Assembly (NCBI RefSeq): GCF_001418205.1
Contig: NZ_LIQF01000002.1
Location: 62,001-126,000 of the forward strand
Length of the DNA stretch: 64,000 bases
Direction of reading: 5' to 3'
Origin: Marinomonas fungiae
GTDB taxonomy: Bacteria; Pseudomonadota; Gammaproteobacteria; Pseudomonadales; Marinomonadaceae
Part shown: piece by piece, positions 53,528-62,233 of the stretch
How positions within the stretch are numbered: the first letter of the stretch is position 1
Layout: each line of letters begins with the position of its first letter
Made by a program: the position numbers and the translations under genes
Notes under the pieces: model-generated
Told to the model about the DNA's origin: nothing
Database searches by the model: none
What the model saw: only the letters and a program-made list of their open reading frames with translations

Positions 53528-54328
53528 TTAGAAGGTGAACAAGTCGTCGCTATCACTTTCGCCAAATAGCTTATCAAGGTCAACATTGCTGGTTTGTGCT
53601 GAGTGAGTTTGTTTATCATGCCATTGTTGACGTTTTACTAAGTACTTTAGACGTGTTTGGCTGTATAACTGAGCGTAGGCAACACCTAAGGCGCCCTTGC
53701 TGGCTAATGTCTGTAAGGCATCACCGTCTAAATGCTGTAGCGCTTTTTCATCGAAGCAGTACAGGCCTTTTAACACGGTCTGTTCAGATGAGCCATCTTC
53801 CGTTATAACCGACTCTTGCCATTCTTTGAGCACTTGATGCTGAGCCAATAAATCAACAGCATGGTCTGTTTGTAATTGTTGTATGTGACGCTGGCCCATA
53901 AACTGAATTAATTCTTTAAGGCTGTCGTGCGCTGTACCCGCTTGATTAAGTACGGGCTTATCATTGGTTTGAGCTTCTATATGGAAAAAGTCAGAATCAG
54001 CATCAACTGCGAGTACTTGTTGGCCGTTGCTGCTTTCCATTAGGCTAAATGGGTAGCTGCGCAGGTTGGCGGGTACATATTGTGCCGTCCAACGGTTATT
54101 AAGGTCTAAAAAGGCATTGCAATGTTTTTTGAGACCCAGTAAAACACACAGCTGAAATTTCCCAGTGCTGTTTTTTAAAAATGCCATAGGGTAGGTCGGA
54201 ATCAAATGGCCGAATTCTCCTGCCAGCGCGGGGATAACGCTTAGGTGTTTTGTTTGACGATAGTCCGTTGGGGATGTCCAACCGGCATTGGCGTGATTTT
54301 GTTTGCTGACAACTTGCCATGTGGGCAT
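53528..54328 (-). CDS. SapC family protein
   Basis: A 266-residue protein of the SapC family, named after a gene in the Campylobacter S-layer locus. Its molecular function is not established. The conserved N-terminal block is visible (HLSVIPALAGEFGHLIPTYPMAFLKNSTGKFQLCVLLGLKKHCNAFLD, then RWTAQYVPANLRSYPFSLM). The C-terminal part is helical and less conserved, ending KLFGESDSDDLFTF. There is no signal peptide, so it is probably cytoplasmic. It is convergent with the S-layer-like gene, which strengthens the reading of that gene as a surface-layer protein. It may assist production or secretion (inference). Confidence 0.88.
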   Translation of the reverse strand: MPTWQVVSKQNHANAGWTSPTDYRQTKHLSVIPALAGEFGHLIPTYPMAFLKNSTGKFQLCVLLGLKKHCNAFLDLNNRWTAQYVPANLRSYPFSLMESSNGQQVLAVDADSDFFHIEAQTNDKPVLNQAGTAHDSLKELIQFMGQRHIQQLQTDHAVDLLAQHQVLKEWQESVITEDGSSEQTVLKGLYCFDEKALQHLDGDALQTLASKGALGVAYAQLYSQTRLKYLVKRQQWHDKQTHSAQTSNVDLDKLFGESDSDDLFTF

Positions 54329-54415
54329 TTCAAATTCTCCAGTGCGTCAAAAATAAATAACGCTCAGTGTAACGCGAATTAAGGTATGGGTGAAATGTTA
54401 TAAGGGCACAAGAAG

Positions 54416-54445
54416 AAAAACGGGGCCATGTCTGACCCCGTTTTT
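54416..54445. terminator. Intrinsic terminator of the giant adhesin gene
   Basis: AAAAACGGGG-N10-CCCCGTTTTT is a perfect 10-bp stem flanked by A and T runs, 21 bp after the stop of the minus-strand adhesin gene. The symmetry would let it act on both strands. Confidence 0.88.
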
Positions 54446-54465
54446 GATCGTTGATGAATCATCGA

Positions 54466-57400
54466 TTAAGCGATCAGCGTTTGAATCCCCACTAACTGAT
54501 CACTGAACTGGACGTACTCGATGTCTATTAAATGATCAACTTCTGAGTAGTTACCATCGGTGTAACTGAGTCGTAGGCTGCCATCTTCTTGCTGTTCGAT
54601 CTGGTAGTCGGCTAGGCGATGTTGTTGCACCGCGGTATCCGTTCCTTCACCTCCGTCGAGTAAATCACTGCCGTGCCCGCCAATTAAGGTGTCGTCGCCA
54701 GCGCCACCGTAGAGTTGGTCATTGCCTGGGTCAGTAGACAGGGCACTCTCATCCACAATTCCCGCTGAGAGGATTAATTCATCGTCTTCGCTAAAGTGTG
54801 ACCAAGCACGGTCAGATAATGCGAGTGCTTGGAATAGCTCCGCAAAACTGTTGCCTTGGGCGAGGAAATCATTGGCGGCTGCGATGTCATCGCTACTCAA
54901 GCTACCTAAGAAATCTGACAGCAATGTTTCCACGCGTTGCGCGTCATTGAGTGTGGCTGATTGTTCTTTGAACCATGCTTGATAGCCCGCTTCGCTAAAC
55001 TCAGTAAGGGATAGCGTTAGCGTTGATAGGGCAGATAAGACTGCGGCATCCGCTGTTTCCCCATAGATGGCTTGGAATCCTGTAGCAATAAACTGCAATC
55101 GTTCAGCGTTTTCAGCCAAGAAAGCATATTGCTCAGTGGCTTTAAGGATCAGTCCGTCATTAACTGGATTGTCAAAGTAAGCGTCATCAAATACCAACGC
55201 TTGAACATTACCATCGATCAATAATGAGGCTTGGCTGTACCAATCTCCGGTAAAGCTAAATTCGGAAGCATCGCTTAAGTCCGCATCATCAGGCGTAAAG
55301 GTTGTGATCAATGCGCCTGCTTTGCTCAAGCTAAAGGTGAAGCTGCCTTGGACGCTTTGGCCACCCTGCAACACATCGTTGCCGGTGCCACCATATAACG
55401 TATCATCCCCCATACCGCCTACGACTGTGTCATTGCCACTGTCGCCGTACAGTACGTCATCACCGCCTTTAGAGCCGATCACATCATCGCCTGCACCGCC
55501 GTGTAATTCATCGTCTGCTGCACCGAGTACAATGTTCTGTGCGTTGGCGCCAGCATAGACAATATTGGCCCCTTCACCGCCTCGAATCGTGACGTTATTG
55601 CCCACAATCACTGCAAACTCGATGTCATTTAAATCTAGCACCGTACCCGCTGGCAGATTTCGGGTATCAATAACCAAGGCTTCTTGGTAAGTCGAATTTG
55701 AGGAACCTGTAATCTTAATCGGTTCTAATGTCGACGCGTTTCCATTACGGGTGAATTCAATCTGATTTACCCAAAGGTTATCCGTATTGGTCAGTGCATT
55801 GAGGAAGGCATTGCCCGAGTTCTCCATCTCGTTCAAATCTTCTTCGGTTTCGGCGCTGTCATCAATCAGAGCAATCAGATTGTCCAACTTATTCTGCGTG
55901 CTGGCCGTAGTATTCGAGCGTGTCGTTACCCCCACACCAGTCGGTAAGCTCACTGTTGTCACAACTTGGCTGGTATTGCCGTTGGCAAAGTGCAATGGAA
56001 TATCCGCAGAGTTGGTTGTGTTATCGGTATCTACGCGAGAATCAGATACAGGTGTGACGGTCACGACCTGTATGGTATTGCCTTGATTGTCTAGATCGGA
56101 CCGTGTTCTCACCGTTGCGCCATCGACTGTATCGGTTGGTGTTGGTGTTGGTGTTGGTGTTGGTGTTGGTGTTGGTGTTGGTGTTGGTGTTGGTGTCGAA
56201 GGGCGCTCGACAACATCATTAACGGTAATCGTCAACGTTTGTGAGTCCGTTCCACCCTCACCATCATCGACTGTGACTTCCACAACATAGGTACTGTTGT
56301 TAGGTGTATCACCTTGGTCTTTCGGTGATTCAAAATTTGGTGCCTTGATGAATTCTAAAACACCGGTACTTGAATCAATACTAAAGAGAGCGCTGTCATC
56401 GCCTCCGCTGATGCTATAAGTGACGCTGGAAACAGTCGGTGTGGGTGTCGCAACAACGGTGGTCACCGCTTTTGTATTCTCGTTTATGGAAAGGGCAGCA
56501 GTACTCTCTCCTCCATTGCTTGAGATGATCGGTGTTAAAACAACGGCACCGCCTGGATCAACAATCACACCATTTGCGATGCCGTCAGCATCATATTGAC
56601 CGCCATCGGTAATACTAAAGCTAATTTTTGTTTTACTGCCTATCGTGCTAACGCTGCCGATATTGACCCATGACGATCCAATTTGTTTATAGTAACCATT
56701 GGTGTTTAGGCTACTATCGACAAATAGGTCGATGTTTACTGTTCCTCCCATTTCGACGTTCTTTACTGTAAAGTCGAATTGGCCAACAGGCATCTTGGCA
56801 TTTCGAGGTAAGCCACTAACACCACTGTTTGAAACATCGGAGATAATTAAACCGTCTGCAACGGCCAAGGTGCCCCATTTTTGATCGGATGTGCCATTTC
56901 CTACTGTGGTAACGGACGCAACGTTGGCTTGCTGGCTATCATCAATGCCATCACCATTACCATCTCCTGTGCCACCATTTGCGCTGGGTACAGGATCTTC
57001 TGAGGCATTCAGTAAACCATCACCATCCATATCTGTATCGTCAACATCAGCTGTCCCATCCTTGTCGAGGTCAGCTTGTACTAAAACAGTAATGGCCTGA
57101 CTATCTTGGTCTTTACCGTCACTTGCAGCAATGGTGACTTCATAGCTGTTGTCAGTGTTTGCATCGGATGGCGAGGAAGCGCTTGGGGCCTGAATAAAAC
57201 GTAATTCACCTGTGGTGCTGTTGATGTTGAATAAGCTCGCGTCATTTCCCCCAATAATGGAATAAGTAATAAGGTCACTGTCGCCATCAGTGGCGCTTAC
57301 GGTGGTGACGGCAGTCTGACCTTCTGCTAGGGCGATACTGGCTGTCGTATCATTGCCACTTGTAATGATAGGAGTTTGGTTTTCAAGCAACGTAATGGTT

Positions 57401-60400
57401 TGTTGCTGAACACCATTTTCATAGCCACTACTAGTGTTGCTGATATCAATGATCACCGTTTCTGAATTATCAGAGGTAGGCGAGTCATCAATCCCTGTTA
57501 CCGTAAATGTGTTTGAGGAAGTGCCCGCGGTGATGGTCACTTGATTAGTGTCAGCCCCGCTCACCGTGTAATCACTGTTTATGTCAGCTGTACCGCCAAA
57601 TGCGAGCGTAACAATGATGTGATCGGTGGCGGTAACTAAGTTACCAGCAGAGTCTTTTAAGCTTAATGTATAGGTTGCAACACCGCCTGACTCAGTAATG
57701 GTGTTCTGATCGACTGATAATTCAACAAGCGGTTGAGTGGCAATATTATAGGTGGATTCATTACTAACCCCTGCATACCCATTGCCCGCAATATCGGTTA
57801 TAGCCGTTGCGTCGATCTGTAAAGCATATTGAGTGCCTGGTGCAAGATCCAAAGAGGGGTTCAACGTAAGTGTGTTTGAGCTCACTGTCACGGAGCCGCC
57901 CGCATTGCCACTGCCTGTTACGACATTGAATACTTCTTGGCTCGAATTGTTTGTTAAATCTTTCAAGATAATATTGCCAGATCCTAAAGCAATGGCTTCG
58001 GAAAAGACTAGCGTCAAGTTATCGCTTAAACTCGTAATGACAGCATTATCAGATGGGGTTGAGCTTGCCAGATTTAATGTTGGCTCAGTGTTATCGACCG
58101 TATAGGTTGACTGGTTTGTGTCTGATGGCGCAGTATTACTCAGCGCATTAGGAGTGTTCGCCGTATCGGTAATATTTTGGGCACCAGCAAAACTCAATGT
58201 GACAGTGCCATCTAAGGCAGCTAAATCGCCTCCGCTTGCTGTGACGTCATAAACGCCATCGCTTACTTTTACAACGCTTGTGATGCTTGCTGATGTCCCT
58301 GTGACGTTAAAATCACTTGCATCAACATTGGTCACGGCTTCATTGAAAGTGACTCTCCATGTCAGGCCATCGGCATTGGTAAGTTCGCTATCGGGTGTTT
58401 GATATTCAATGCTAACGACCGTTGGTGCAGCGCTATCCACGACAGAGATGTCGAAGCTGACAGGTGTAGAGGTTCCGCCATCTCCATCATTAAGTGTTAC
58501 AGAAAAGCTACGGTCCCCTTCTGTGGGGGCTTGATATTGCAAGAAAGCTAGAAAGTTACCAATACTTGCTGGCGTTGCTTTGTCGGTATCAAGCAGAATG
58601 GTGAAATTAGCACCGTTTTGCCCTGTTGCAGTAGTGTCCACAGTGGCGATAGAAACATAGACATTACTACCATCGTTATACCAAACACGGTCATCCGCAG
58701 CAGGGGTTGCATCGGCTGTTCCGATTTCTGCCCCAAATAGGAAGCTGTCATCATCTGCATCGCTTAAAAACGAGCCATCGGCCGTGCCAGATGTTAACGC
58801 GATGGTTAAAGAACCACCGTTAAAGTCGCCCCCATCAACATCTGTTACCGTTGCAACATCACCTTGATAATCGATGTACTCAGGTGTATTGGATGAGGTT
58901 GTAATGGAGCCATCACTTAGGTTGGTTATCACTGGAGTGTCATTTTCTGCGGTGATATTCAAGTTGATGACTGGATTAGAAACTAAACTACCACCATTAC
59001 CATCACTGGCGCTGATCGTGATCGTCGCAGCGTTGTCACCGCTGGCATTTTCTGCACCGGTATATTGAATATTGGAAGCAGCAGAAAGGTATGTATTAAT
59101 GTCACCGGTCGAGCCAGTAAGAGTAACAACTGTGTCGCTGGATAGAGCGGCCGTGACGCTATTCGCTGAGCCATCGGTAGGAGTAGAGAAAGTTCCAGCT
59201 GAAGCGGTTAATGTTACGGTTAAAGTATCGTCGTCTTCATCAGAAAAACTAATATCAGTTAAATCAATATTGCCTGTGGTGTCTTCGGTAAGAGTAATGC
59301 TGGTCGGTGTATTAGCTATGGTTGGGTTGGTATTAGGCGTGTTTAAAACCCTCATTTCAACATCAGTATCACCATTGCTATCATCTATCCATGCGGTGAC
59401 GAATCCCGCTGAATCTAGCCATGTCACATCACTTTCATATTGGTTACCATAGCGATATTCGTTTACCTGAAATTGCTCGGTATCAATGGCTTTCCCTGTT
59501 GAATCAAAGCGACGTCCTTGAACTGAGTAACCATAGCCATCAATATTATCTTGATCCCAAACGATGACAAAACCGCCATCAGTAGTAGTTGAAACTGATG
59601 GCGTTTGAACAGACTCGCTACTGGTTGATACCAATATTTGTCCCGAAGATGCTGTGCCATTGCTATTAAATATTTGTGCGTAGATTTTAGTCAGGCTACT
59701 GTCACACCAAGTCACAACAAACTTGTTGTCTTCGAGAGCTGCAATGTCAACAGCGTAATAACTATCCCCAACAGGTGTATCGGAAACGACACTGTTGCCA
59801 ATGGTAAGGTTAAATCCAGTGTCTGTATCTGCATCTATATTTGCTGTGACTAATGTGCCGTTGGAGAGAACGGTTGAGGCGACATAATAACCTGAAGAAG
59901 CGGAAGTATAGGTAGCGTTACTAACGTTACCTGAGCTATCGAATGATGCCGTTTTAATAGTGGAGTAGTCACTTGTTCCCCATGTAAGGGTGAAGCTGGA
60001 GCCATCTGATTTTGAGCTTAGGGCTAAATCACCAGGGACCCATTCTCCTGCTGCTACTTGTACTTCTTGACCTATATTGCCTGAGCTATCAACTATCCTG
60101 AAATAAATATTATTGCTGCCATAGTTTCCATATACGATAACAAATTTATTATCAGCCAATGCTGCGATGGTTGGTTTTCCTGACACAGCAGAGTCAACAG
60201 TCAGTATTGTGCCTGATGCCGAGCCAGTAGAGTCAAATATTTGTGCATAGATGCCTCCGTTTGTATCGTCCATCCATGTTGCGACAACTGTATTATTTTG
60301 TAAGGTGGTGAGCTGTACGTCATGCTGATCAATACTGTCTTCACTATGGGCCGTTTTTTCGTTGAGGAATCCAAGATCATTAGATGCCCCTTTTGCGGTA

Positions 60401-61632
60401 AATGTGTAAGTTTTGGATATACCCTCTCCATCGATAGGTTTTCCATCTCTGTCCAATTGATATATGTCGTAGTAACGAACCGTCACACTTACTTCAGTTC
60501 CTTCGAGCGGCATGTTATCAGTATTGACCGTCAAATCTGTGCTATCATTCGAAGTTGAGTCGTATTGTAAGCTAAATAAGTTTTCCGTTGATTGGCTTTC
60601 TAGGACCCATTTCCCACTTAATGTATAACCTGTATCAATTGGATCGAGAGTGGTGAGCGTTCCGCCATTAGGGATATCAGTGATAAGTATCCCGGATTGA
60701 TTAGAGCTACTGATCCCCGTAGGTGCTTCATCGACTTTAATGAAAAGCCCGCTTCCTCCAGTGCTAGAAGTCGCACCGGTTATGTAGTAATAGAAACCGA
60801 TATGGTCATCTTCAGTCGTTGTTTTTGTATCAACAAACTGCCAAATCGTTCCTGCAACATTGGTATAACCACTTCCTAAATTGTAGGTTGTCCAAGTATT
60901 ACCATCATCACTACTGTATTGGAAGTAGCCTCTCTCTAAGTACCACTCAAACCCTTTGGCCGGTACTTCAGCCATTGAGACTTTGGTAATAGAGTCCGTG
61001 TACCAATCCCCTGAAGAGTTAGTACTTTTTCCATCACCCCATGTCCAAATATAGCTAGTTTCATTGGGCCTTACATAAAGGGTCTCAAGAGCGTCTAGTA
61101 CCATGTCTAATGCTAAAGTTTTAGTATAGCCATCAAAAGATATTGAACGTCCAACTTCAGCAGTTGAAAATTCAAGAACCCAGTTTGCGCTATTTACCTC
61201 AGCCCCAGTCAAATCCTCCGAAGCGGCAATATCTGCACCCGTTAGCTGAGCCAGTTTGCCTATAAAATCCACGCCTGTTTGATCAGTCGCTACATTACAG
61301 CCATAAAGTAAGATATCGCCATCTACGGAAAGGGATGCGCCTATTTTTGCAAGTTGCGCTTGGTATTGGCTGAGTGTATCGGAGGAGAGTGATGCACTGC
61401 CCAATTGTTGAACGCCGTTAGAGCCGTGGCCTAATACATGAATGGCATCGTAGCCTGAATGGGTTGCTGACCACTCAGCTATGACTTCAATACCATCTTG
61501 TTCGGGGGAGACTAAGACAACTTCCATACCCTCAGGTAATCCCCCAACTAGGGTTTGGTAATCCGCTAAACTAGTGTCGATAAAAGTGACTTGTTTTATT
61601 GCTTGCTGGGTAGTGTTATCCGTAATAGACAT
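54466..61632 (-). CDS. Giant DUF4347 / cadherin-like / RTX surface adhesin
   Basis: A protein of about 2388 residues. The start at 61632 (MSITDNTTQQ) with AGGGA upstream is chosen over an in-frame TTG at 61686. In order: DUF4347 at about 10-165 (VTFIDTSLADYQTLVGGLPEG, AIHVLGHGSNG, DILLYGCNVA); repeated WxDxxxxGYSVQGRRFDSTG-type blade sequences at about 430-790; several cadherin-like/Calx-beta-like and Ig-like domains at 790-1780; a type 3 calcium-loop segment (DMDGDGLLN, DGNGDGIDD) near 1520-1560; and a Pro-Thr repeat near 1815-1835. RTX nonapeptides follow near 2030-2095 (GGAGDDVIG, GGDDVLYGD, GGTGNDVLQ), then a DUF4214-like helical module, a final GGAGDDTLIGG pair and a type I secretion-like end. 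It is a calcium-dependent, type I-secreted adhesin by architecture; no exporter genes are in the window. Confidence 0.9.
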   Translation of the reverse strand: MSITDNTTQQAIKQVTFIDTSLADYQTLVGGLPEGMEVVLVSPEQDGIEVIAEWSATHSGYDAIHVLGHGSNGVQQLGSASLSSDTLSQYQAQLAKIGASLSVDGDILLYGCNVATDQTGVDFIGKLAQLTGADIAASEDLTGAEVNSANWVLEFSTAEVGRSISFDGYTKTLALDMVLDALETLYVRPNETSYIWTWGDGKSTNSSGDWYTDSITKVSMAEVPAKGFEWYLERGYFQYSSDDGNTWTTYNLGSGYTNVAGTIWQFVDTKTTTEDDHIGFYYYITGATSSTGGSGLFIKVDEAPTGISSSNQSGILITDIPNGGTLTTLDPIDTGYTLSGKWVLESQSTENLFSLQYDSTSNDSTDLTVNTDNMPLEGTEVSVTVRYYDIYQLDRDGKPIDGEGISKTYTFTAKGASNDLGFLNEKTAHSEDSIDQHDVQLTTLQNNTVVATWMDDTNGGIYAQIFDSTGSASGTILTVDSAVSGKPTIAALADNKFVIVYGNYGSNNIYFRIVDSSGNIGQEVQVAAGEWVPGDLALSSKSDGSSFTLTWGTSDYSTIKTASFDSSGNVSNATYTSASSGYYVASTVLSNGTLVTANIDADTDTGFNLTIGNSVVSDTPVGDSYYAVDIAALEDNKFVVTWCDSSLTKIYAQIFNSNGTASSGQILVSTSSESVQTPSVSTTTDGGFVIVWDQDNIDGYGYSVQGRRFDSTGKAIDTEQFQVNEYRYGNQYESDVTWLDSAGFVTAWIDDSNGDTDVEMRVLNTPNTNPTIANTPTSITLTEDTTGNIDLTDISFSDEDDDTLTVTLTASAGTFSTPTDGSANSVTAALSSDTVVTLTGSTGDINTYLSAASNIQYTGAENASGDNAATITISASDGNGGSLVSNPVINLNITAENDTPVITNLSDGSITTSSNTPEYIDYQGDVATVTDVDGGDFNGGSLTIALTSGTADGSFLSDADDDSFLFGAEIGTADATPAADDRVWYNDGSNVYVSIATVDTTATGQNGANFTILLDTDKATPASIGNFLAFLQYQAPTEGDRSFSVTLNDGDGGTSTPVSFDISVVDSAAPTVVSIEYQTPDSELTNADGLTWRVTFNEAVTNVDASDFNVTGTSASITSVVKVSDGVYDVTASGGDLAALDGTVTLSFAGAQNITDTANTPNALSNTAPSDTNQSTYTVDNTEPTLNLASSTPSDNAVITSLSDNLTLVFSEAIALGSGNIILKDLTNNSSQEVFNVVTGSGNAGGSVTVSSNTLTLNPSLDLAPGTQYALQIDATAITDIAGNGYAGVSNESTYNIATQPLVELSVDQNTITESGGVATYTLSLKDSAGNLVTATDHIIVTLAFGGTADINSDYTVSGADTNQVTITAGTSSNTFTVTGIDDSPTSDNSETVIIDISNTSSGYENGVQQQTITLLENQTPIITSGNDTTASIALAEGQTAVTTVSATDGDSDLITYSIIGGNDASLFNINSTTGELRFIQAPSASSPSDANTDNSYEVTIAASDGKDQDSQAITVLVQADLDKDGTADVDDTDMDGDGLLNASEDPVPSANGGTGDGNGDGIDDSQQANVASVTTVGNGTSDQKWGTLAVADGLIISDVSNSGVSGLPRNAKMPVGQFDFTVKNVEMGGTVNIDLFVDSSLNTNGYYKQIGSSWVNIGSVSTIGSKTKISFSITDGGQYDADGIANGVIVDPGGAVVLTPIISSNGGESTAALSINENTKAVTTVVATPTPTVSSVTYSISGGDDSALFSIDSSTGVLEFIKAPNFESPKDQGDTPNNSTYVVEVTVDDGEGGTDSQTLTITVNDVVERPSTPTPTPTPTPTPTPTPTPTPTDTVDGATVRTRSDLDNQGNTIQVVTVTPVSDSRVDTDNTTNSADIPLHFANGNTSQVVTTVSLPTGVGVTTRSNTTASTQNKLDNLIALIDDSAETEEDLNEMENSGNAFLNALTNTDNLWVNQIEFTRNGNASTLEPIKITGSSNSTYQEALVIDTRNLPAGTVLDLNDIEFAVIVGNNVTIRGGEGANIVYAGANAQNIVLGAADDELHGGAGDDVIGSKGGDDVLYGDSGNDTVVGGMGDDTLYGGTGNDVLQGGQSVQGSFTFSLSKAGALITTFTPDDADLSDASEFSFTGDWYSQASLLIDGNVQALVFDDAYFDNPVNDGLILKATEQYAFLAENAERLQFIATGFQAIYGETADAAVLSALSTLTLSLTEFSEAGYQAWFKEQSATLNDAQRVETLLSDFLGSLSSDDIAAANDFLAQGNSFAELFQALALSDRAWSHFSEDDELILSAGIVDESALSTDPGNDQLYGGAGDDTLIGGHGSDLLDGGEGTDTAVQQHRLADYQIEQQEDGSLRLSYTDGNYSEVDHLIDIEYVQFSDQLVGIQTLIA
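56132..56196 (-). repeat. Hexanucleotide repeat encoding a Pro-Thr tract
   Basis: On the plus strand GTTGGT is tandemly repeated about ten times, encoding alternating Pro-Thr on the minus strand within the adhesin. As six is a multiple of three, slippage changes linker length without breaking the frame. The tract probably forms a stiff spacer before the membrane-distal or RTX part. Confidence 0.9.
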
Positions 61633-62233
61633 AATGTAATTCCCTGATATGAGTATGGCCGCAATTTGAAGAAATAAATTTGACAATGAGTGTGGTAAAA
61701 GTGCATTTATTGTCCAGCATTTGCAAAGGACAAGTAAATATAATTTATGATTTGTAGCAAACTACATGCTTTTTATCAAACGACCTAAGAAGTTTGACTG
61801 CAATGCTTCCGTGCATTCCGCATTAGTAAGTGTGACTGACTGTTCTTTGAACTAAGCTTGATAGACGCTTTGCTAAGCACACTAAGAGAAATAGGTGACG
61901 TTGACAAGGCAGATAAGGTATCAGCTTCTACTAGCTCATTACGAGCTATCCGACTAGCAAACGATTTTTATCGCCTCAGACACTGCTGCACTAGCATCGC
62001 TAGTTAGCTCGATCTGATTGCCCCAAAGATTCTCTGCGTTATCAAGTGCATCAAGAAAGGTGTTGCCCGTGTTCTTCATCTTGTTCAAATCTTCCTTGTC
62101 TTCGGTGCTGTCATCAATCAAGTTATCAAGTTATTCCGCGTGTTTGCTATATCAGGTGATTTCAGACACATTTAAACTTTGTATTTACGCTTAAAATCTA
62201 CATAGTCAAATTCAATGAAAATAGGGATAAAAA
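61633..62233. other. 600-bp region upstream of the adhesin, with promoter and decayed copy
   Basis: The part next to the adhesin (61633-61780) is AT-rich and should contain its promoter. The rest (61781-62150) is a degraded duplicate of adhesin 3' sequence (separate entry). The final 80 bp before the next gene presumably carry that gene's promoter; an AGGGA site precedes its ATG. Confidence 0.6.
61781..62150 (-). pseudogene. Internally deleted, decayed copy of the adhesin 3' region
   Basis: Two blocks match the intact adhesin on the same strand and in the same order. Bases 61781-61940 match about 54902-55055 (DUF4214-like part; CTGTTCTTTGAAC and TTGACAAGGCAGATAAG are nearly unchanged). Bases 62007-62150 match about 55754-55905 (GTTCAAATCTTC and GCTGTCATCAATCA). 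About 700 bp holding the RTX repeats in the intact gene are missing between them. Stops and indels break the frame. It is the remnant of a former tandem adhesin gene or of a recombination at this locus. Confidence 0.85.

Noticed and set aside
56132..56196. CRISPR-like tandem repeat
   Set aside because: Units are 6 bp with no spacers and encode a Pro-Thr linker in frame; no cas genes are present.
56087..56290. Gly-Val repeat protein on the plus strand over the adhesin
   Set aside because: It is only the reverse reading of the Pro-Thr hexanucleotide repeat and has no independent gene signals.
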